From Lutimaribacter pacificus (GTDB lineage: Bacteria > Pseudomonadota > Alphaproteobacteria > Rhodobacterales > Rhodobacteraceae), in the NCBI RefSeq assembly GCF_900142185.1, contig NZ_FQZZ01000004.1, positions 248,001-312,000 of the forward strand: DNA of 64,000 nucleotides. The letters are read 5' to 3'. Shown here piece after piece: positions 59,606 through 64,000 of the stretch (position 1 is its first letter; each line of letters starts with the position of its first letter). The position numbers and the translations under genes were made by a program. The notes beneath the pieces were generated by a model. That model ran no database searches and had not been told where the DNA came from. It worked only from the letters and a program-made list of their open reading frames with translations.

Positions 59606-60586
59606 ATGCCCGTACCCGCCCCTAACCTTTACCCCGCCTTCAACATCGTCCGGCTCAGCCATGTCGAGCTGACGGTCACCGACCTTGCGAAATCGCGCGC
59701 CTTTTATGTCGATACGCTGGGCCTGCAGGTCACCGACGAGGACAGCGAGGCGATCTATCTCCGCGCGATGGAGGAACGCGGCCACCACTGTATCGTGCTG
59801 CGCAAGGGCGATACGGCCAGCGCACGCGACCTGGGGTTCAAGCTGTATGACGAGGCGTCGCTGGACGCGGCCGAGGCGTTCTTCAGGGACAAGGGCCTGC
59901 CGGTGGAATGGGTGGACCGCCCCTATCAGTCACGCACCTTCCGCACGCGCGATCCGCATGGCATCCCGCTGGAATTCTACGTGCGCATGGACCGGCTGCC
60001 GCCGATCCACCAGCAATACAAGCTTTATCGCGGGGTCAAGCCGCTGCGCATCGACCATTTCAACGTGTTCTCGCCCGACGTGGACGAAAGCGTGGCCTTC
60101 TATAACGAGCTTGGCTTTCGCGTGACCGAATATACCGAGGACGAGGAAACCGGCCGGCTCTGGGCGGCATGGACGCATCGCAAGGGCGGCGTGCACGATA
60201 TCGCCTTTACCAACGGCACCGGCCCGCGCCTGCATCACACCGCGTTCTGGGTGCCGACGCCGCTGAACATCATCGACCTGCTGGATCTGATGAGCACGAC
60301 AGGCTGGGTCGACAACATCGAACGCGGTCCGGGGCGGCACGGAATTTCCAACGCCTTTTTCCTTTACATCCGCGATCCCGATGGCCACCGGATCGAGATC
60401 TATTGCTCGGATTACCAGACGGTCGATCCCGATCTCGAACCGATCAAGTGGGATCTGAAAGACCCGCAGCGCCAGACGCTCTGGGGGGCGGCAGCGCCGC
60501 GTTCCTGGTTCGAGGAGGGATCGCTGTTCGATGGTGTCACCCCGCACGAGGCCGCGCTGAAGGCGCAGCCGATCATTGCCCCCTGA
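59606..60586 (+). CDS. hpaD: 3,4-dihydroxyphenylacetate 2,3-dioxygenase
   Basis: This extradiol (VOC-fold) dioxygenase opens homoprotocatechuate next to the hydroxyls. The 326-residue product has two vicinal-oxygen-chelate modules: VRLSHVELTVTDLAKSRAFY and LRIDHFNVFSPDVDESVAFY. Metal-ligand candidates are in LHHTAFWVPTP (His) and GHRIEIYCSDY (Glu). The C-terminal lid ends in LKAQPIIAP. ATG 59606 follows GAGGAGG. Confidence 0.94.
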   Translation: MPVPAPNLYPAFNIVRLSHVELTVTDLAKSRAFYVDTLGLQVTDEDSEAIYLRAMEERGHHCIVLRKGDTASARDLGFKLYDEASLDAAEAFFRDKGLPVEWVDRPYQSRTFRTRDPHGIPLEFYVRMDRLPPIHQQYKLYRGVKPLRIDHFNVFSPDVDESVAFYNELGFRVTEYTEDEETGRLWAAWTHRKGGVHDIAFTNGTGPRLHHTAFWVPTPLNIIDLLDLMSTTGWVDNIERGPGRHGISNAFFLYIRDPDGHRIEIYCSDYQTVDPDLEPIKWDLKDPQRQTLWGAAAPRSWFEEGSLFDGVTPHEAALKAQPIIAP

Positions 60587-60608
60587 CACCGGAACGGAGA
60601 GCCGCATC

Positions 60609-61469
60609 ATGACCCGCATCGCAACGGTCGAAACGGACGAGGGCCAGCTATACGGGGCGATCACCGACGACGGTTTCGTCGCGCTGTCGCCCGATCTCCC
60701 GCAATGGCCCACCCTGCGCGAGGTGATCGCCGCCGGCGCACTGGGGCAGTTGGCGGATGCCGCGCAGGGCCGCGCGCCCACGCATATGGCCGGCGAATAC
60801 CGCTATCTGCCGCCGATCCCGGCCCCGGAAAAGATCATCTGCGTCGGCGTCAACTTTCCCGACCGCAACGCGGAATACAGGGATGGCAGCGACCAGCCGA
60901 AACACATGTCGCTGTTTCCCCGTTTCCCGCGCAGTTTCACCGGCCATGACCAGCCCCTGATCCGCCCGCCGGAGAACCACACGCTCGATTACGAGGGCGA
61001 GGTTGCCATCGTGATCGGCAAGGGCGGGCGGCGCATCGCGGCCGAAAAGGCCTATGACCACATCGCCGCCCTGACGCTGGCGAACGAGGGCACCATCCGC
61101 GACTGGGTGCGGCACGCGAAATTCAACGTCACCCAAGGCAAGAACTGGGACAATTCCGGCGCGCTGGGGCCGTGGCTGGTGCCCTTCACCGATGCTGCGC
61201 AACTGGACGATGCGCGCATCGTGACGCGGGTGAACGGCGAGGTCCGGCAGGACGATACGCTGGATCGCATGATGTTCCCGATCCGCGAGGAAATCGCCTA
61301 TATCTCTACCTTCACCACACTGGTGCCCGGCGATATCATCGTCACCGGCACGCCCACCGGGGCGGGCGCGCGCTTCGATCCGCCGCGCTACCTGCAACCC
61401 GGCGACGTGGTCGAGGTGACGGTCGACGGCATCGGCACCCTGCGCAACACGGTCGAGGACGAGGCATGA
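60609..61469 (+). CDS. hpaG: fumarylacetoacetate hydrolase-family decarboxylase/isomerase (single-domain HpaG)
   Basis: The 286-residue protein has one FAH domain: ICVGVNFPDRNAEYRDG, LDYEGEVAIVIGKGGRRI (metal-binding Glu pair), NEGTIRDWVRHAKFNVTQGKN and VPGDIIVTGTPTGAGARFDPPR. In the pathway HpaG decarboxylates and isomerises 5-oxopent-3-ene-1,2,5-tricarboxylate. The E. coli enzyme has two FAH repeats; this one has a single domain, and isomerisation is covered by hpaF. It overlaps hpaH by four bases. Confidence 0.85.
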   Translation: MTRIATVETDEGQLYGAITDDGFVALSPDLPQWPTLREVIAAGALGQLADAAQGRAPTHMAGEYRYLPPIPAPEKIICVGVNFPDRNAEYRDGSDQPKHMSLFPRFPRSFTGHDQPLIRPPENHTLDYEGEVAIVIGKGGRRIAAEKAYDHIAALTLANEGTIRDWVRHAKFNVTQGKNWDNSGALGPWLVPFTDAAQLDDARIVTRVNGEVRQDDTLDRMMFPIREEIAYISTFTTLVPGDIIVTGTPTGAGARFDPPRYLQPGDVVEVTVDGIGTLRNTVEDEA

Positions 61470-62266
61470 CACCGCTTGAGCATCAGGACGCCGCCGAAAT
61501 CCTGTGGCAGGCGGAACAGACGGGCGTGCAATGCCCGCTTTTGTCGGCCACCTGGCCGGGCATGACGATGGACGATGCCTATGCCGTGCAGGCCGCGCTG
61601 ATCGACCGGCGCCAGAGGGCCGGTCACAAGGTGATCGGCTGGAAGATCGGGCTGACCTCGAAGGCGATGCAATACGCGTTGAACATCGACATCCCCGACA
61701 GCGGAATGCTGATGGACGACATGGCGTTTCCCGATGGCGGCACCGTGCCCGCGGGCCGGTTCATCCAGCCGCGGATCGAGGCCGAGATCGCTTTTGTCAT
61801 GAAGGCCCCGCTGGCGGGCGGCACGATCACCCGCGACGACGTGATCGCCGCCACCGATCACGTCGCCCCCGCGATCGAGATCCTGGATACCCGCGTGCAG
61901 CGCAGCGACCCGGCCACCGGCAAGGCCCGCGTGGTCGTCGACACGATCAGCGACAACGCCGCCAATGCCGGGATCGTGCTGGGCGACCGGCGCCACGCGG
62001 TCGGCGCCCACGACCTGCGCCGGGTCGGCGCCATCGTCAGCCGCAACGGCGAGGTCGAGGAAACCGGCCTTGGCGCCGGCGTCCTGAACGACCCGGTGGA
62101 AAGCGTGGTCTGGCTGGCCCGCCGGATGGAACGATACGGCCAGAAGATCGAGGCCGGGCAGGTGATCCTGTCGGGCTCGTTCATCCGCCCCGTGGAATGC
62201 CCGCCCGGCGCACGGATCGACGCCGATTTCGGGGATTTCGGACAGGTAAGGATCGCGTTCGGCTGA
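61466..62266 (+). CDS. hpaH: 2-oxo-hept-4-ene-1,7-dioate hydratase
   Basis: The 266-residue product has the MhpD/HpaH fold: MTMDDAYAVQAALIDRR, HKVIGWKIGLTSKAMQ, IQPRIEAEIAFVMKAPL (metal-binding Glu residues) and VILSGSFIRPVECPPGA. It hydrates the dienol before aldol cleavage by HpaI. Last gene of hpaFEDGH; the aldolase is not adjacent but at 37,658. Confidence 0.93.
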   Translation: MTPLEHQDAAEILWQAEQTGVQCPLLSATWPGMTMDDAYAVQAALIDRRQRAGHKVIGWKIGLTSKAMQYALNIDIPDSGMLMDDMAFPDGGTVPAGRFIQPRIEAEIAFVMKAPLAGGTITRDDVIAATDHVAPAIEILDTRVQRSDPATGKARVVVDTISDNAANAGIVLGDRRHAVGAHDLRRVGAIVSRNGEVEETGLGAGVLNDPVESVVWLARRMERYGQKIEAGQVILSGSFIRPVECPPGARIDADFGDFGQVRIAFG

Positions 62267-62607
62267 TTGTCACGGCGGAAACGGTGGTTTTGCAGGAAAC
62301 TCCTGCCGCCCGATCAGCTTGCAACAGACGGGCATCGCATGGCCGTGGTCGGGCGATCCGATGCTTGTTGCATGGCACTTTATCGTGCCGCCACATCCTC
62401 CTTCGAAGCGGAGTGCTTGCGGCTGCCAATCGCCCGGCCGGGGGCGGCCGTTCCGGGCGGAGTGCATCGTTCGAATGTCGTGGAAGGACTCACACGTGCC
62501 ATTGGCGACAGGTCGCATGAAAGTGCGCTTATGTTCCGATGCAGAAGACGTGCGGTCCACCCTCAACAAAGGAGAAACCATTGCCGGACTCCACGCACCG
62601 CCCTCCC
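62267..62607. other. 341-bp intergenic region after hpaH
   Basis: No gene is convincing here. It holds a short hairpin (GCAGGA-AAC-TCCTGC region, 62292-62306) and a long imperfect inverted repeat (TTGCAAC at 62319-62325 with GTTGCA near 62366-62371, plus GCATC/GATGC inside). It ends with a strong AAAGGAG near 62571 that points to no credible start. This may be the scar of a lost hpa-operon gene. Confidence 0.35.
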
Positions 62608-63471
62608 TCACCCCACGCCGGCCAGCCCGAGAAGCGCGCGCGACAATACGCTCTGATCGCCGCACAGGTCCAGCACCACGTCGAAATGGTTGCGGCCCCC
62701 GACCACCATGTGCCGCGTCGGATGGCCCGCCGCCGACCATGCGTCGGCGTATGCCTGTGACTGCCTCTTGAACCCTGCCGCCTCGGTCTCGGCCAGGGCG
62801 ACCACCATCGGGCAGCCCTGTTGCGGGATATGACGCAGCGGGCTGGTGGCCTGAATGTCGTCACCGGACAGGTTCAGCCAGTCCTGCGGCAAACTCCGCG
62901 CGATGGGCGCCAGATCGAACAGGCCGCTGACCGGCATACAGCCCGCAAGCGCCTGTTCCGGCAGGTCGTATTCCCGCTGCCAGCCGCCCGCAGCCAGACA
63001 GGCCGCAAGGTGCCCGCCGGCGGAACTGCCCACCGCGTAAATGCGGCTTTGGTCGATGCCCAGCCCCTTGGCGCCGTGCCACGCATGGGCCAGCGCCGCG
63101 CGCATCTGGCGGATGATCTCGGGCAACGTCGCATCGGGCGCCAGCCTGTAGTCGGGTACCAGCGTCGCAATCCCGTGCGCGGCCAGCATCGGCGCCAGGA
63201 ACCGCGAATGCTGCCGCGACAGCGCGCGCCAGTATCCGCCGTGGATGAAGATCACCGCGGGCCGGTTCGTGCCGCCCGCACCCAGCAGGTCCATCCGTTC
63301 GCCGCAGGGGTCATAGACGATGCCCTCGCGTTCCATGAACAAGTCCGCCGCCTGGTCGGAATAGCGCAGGTAATCGGCAATGATCGCGGCAAATTCGGCC
63401 TCGCTGACCGTTGCACGGGCGTCGTAATCCATGTCGATCTGCGCGCGGCCCAGGTCGGAATCGAACGTCAT
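62608..63471 (-). CDS. alpha/beta hydrolase (arylformamidase-like)
   Basis: The 287-residue protein has the oxyanion-hole motif VIFIHGGYWRALSRQHS, the nucleophile elbow AVGSSAGGHLAA and a late catalytic His in GGRNHFDVVLDL. HGGYW followed by GSSAGG fits the esterase/kynurenine-formamidase-like branch. It overlaps the aspartate dehydrogenase gene (ATGA) on the minus strand, so the two are coupled. The substrate is not clear; an amide or ester whose product feeds aspartate or NAD metabolism is possible. Confidence 0.8.
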   Translation of the reverse strand: MTFDSDLGRAQIDMDYDARATVSEAEFAAIIADYLRYSDQAADLFMEREGIVYDPCGERMDLLGAGGTNRPAVIFIHGGYWRALSRQHSRFLAPMLAAHGIATLVPDYRLAPDATLPEIIRQMRAALAHAWHGAKGLGIDQSRIYAVGSSAGGHLAACLAAGGWQREYDLPEQALAGCMPVSGLFDLAPIARSLPQDWLNLSGDDIQATSPLRHIPQQGCPMVVALAETEAAGFKRQSQAYADAWSAAGHPTRHMVVGGRNHFDVVLDLCGDQSVLSRALLGLAGVG

Positions 63472-64000
63472 ATCACCAGCCTTTGCACCCGGTTCTCGAT
63501 CAGCCGCACAAGGTTCAGCGCGGTCATGGCGCTGGATTTCGGGTTGTCCGGCAGCGGGTAGTTCTCGATCTCGACCGTCATGCGGCCGAAATCGCCGCTG
63601 GCCTCGATCCGGTGGGTGTTGTGCCGCGCCTGCGGGTCGGCCACCAGCGCGATGCGGGTATCGTCCAGCCCCATCGCCGCAAGCGAGGAAATCACCGCCA
63701 CATTGGCGTTCCTGGGAAAGCGGTCGGCCGCCGCGCGGGCGGTGCCTTCGAAAAAGGTGACGGGCGCGGCCAGCCGGTGAAGGTCACACAGGGTTTCCGC
63801 CTCGGTCCCCGCCCAGGCGGCGGCGGGTTTCGTCACGATATGGGTGACGCCGTGCATCCCCATCCGCGCCGCCGCCGCCAGCGCGTCGATGCCCCCCAGC
63901 GCACCGGGCGGGATCAGGATGCGCGCCCCGTGCCTGTCGGCCAGTGCCAGAAGCCGGGTCAACAGCCCATCGTCCACGAAGGCCGAGGTCGAGGATACCG
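63468..64000 (-). CDS. aspartate dehydrogenase (C-terminal part)
   Basis: The frame stays open to the right edge, so the N-terminal NAD-binding part is missing. The visible ~177 residues match L-aspartate dehydrogenase (NadX type): ARILIPPGALGGIDALAAA, FEGTARAAADRFPRNANVAV, LDDTRIALVADPQARHNTHRIEA, in part, and NPKSSAMTALNLVRLI. The enzyme interconverts aspartate and iminoaspartate/oxaloacetate with NAD(P). It is translationally coupled to the downstream hydrolase. Confidence 0.88.
   Translation of the reverse strand, partial: VSSTSAFVDDGLLTRLLALADRHGARILIPPGALGGIDALAAAARMGMHGVTHIVTKPAAAWAGTEAETLCDLHRLAAPVTFFEGTARAAADRFPRNANVAVISSLAAMGLDDTRIALVADPQARHNTHRIEASGDFGRMTVEIENYPLPDNPKSSAMTALNLVRLIENRVQRLVI

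Overview
The window is GC-rich chromosomal DNA of an alphaproteobacterium, most likely a marine Rhodobacteraceae/Roseobacter-group bacterium. Signs of this are the split F0 operon with separate b and b' subunits, MipZ, the order ffh...rpsP-rimM...trmD-rplS-rpmE, several TRAP and TTT solute transporters, cobC/cobD cobalamin genes, and aromatic catabolic operons next to MarR-type regulators. I saw no prophage, insertion sequence, CRISPR array, tRNA or rRNA.

Layout. 1-6,165: the end of a PatB-type aminotransferase, a small conserved gene, a glutathionyl-hydroquinone reductase, cobC-cobD, a lytic transglycosylase and a MOSC-type protein. An intergenic region follows with a candidate small RNA and a candidate 29-residue membrane microprotein. 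6,166-13,213: smc (minus strand), a GNAT enzyme, a lipoprotein, a multi-pass membrane protein behind two sulfide-regulator-like operators, and lrgAB. 13,274-19,443: a FadR-type regulator, the F0 operon atpI-atpB-atpE-atpF'-atpF (minus strand), an ArsR regulator, a LysR/EamA pair and an Hpt protein. 19,811-27,969: a housekeeping run of ffh, three tandem GNAT paralogues, chorismate mutase, rpsP, rimM, a sulfotransferase-like gene, trmD, rplS, rpmE and mipZ.

From 28,093 onward the window is mostly catabolic. 28,997-36,027 is a homogentisate operon (hmgA, a microprotein, maiA, fahA, an atypical metallo-beta-lactamase-fold protein, a flavoprotein hydroxylase, DUF2783) with a divergent MarR gene; two matching 18-bp sites flank the divergent promoters. 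36,236-38,431 pairs an aromatic amino acid decarboxylase with an HpaI-type aldolase. 38,546-42,908 combines a GntR/FCD regulator, a class-I glutamine amidotransferase, a cytochrome P450, a glutamine-synthetase-like ligase and a putidaredoxin-type ferredoxin, a set that suggests amine catabolism through gamma-glutamyl conjugates. A TRAP transporter with a universal stress protein follows (43,235-46,708).

46,736-57,067 holds a class III aminotransferase and an IclR regulator, divergent from a tightly packed operon: tctCBA transporter, aldehyde dehydrogenase, phospho-lyase-type aminotransferase, APH-type kinase and Tm-1-like protein. The simplest reading is import of an amino alcohol (or similar compound), phosphorylation, elimination of phosphate and ammonia, and oxidation of the aldehyde. 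57,099-62,266 is the homoprotocatechuate meta-cleavage operon hpaFEDGH with divergent hpaR. Its aldolase HpaI is about 20 kb away at 37,658, behind a promoter with a related palindrome, so the two loci probably act together. The window ends with an alpha/beta hydrolase and a partial aspartate dehydrogenase on the minus strand.

All functions are read from sequence motifs and family memory; no database search was run. Promoters, operators and the small RNA are pattern-based candidates.
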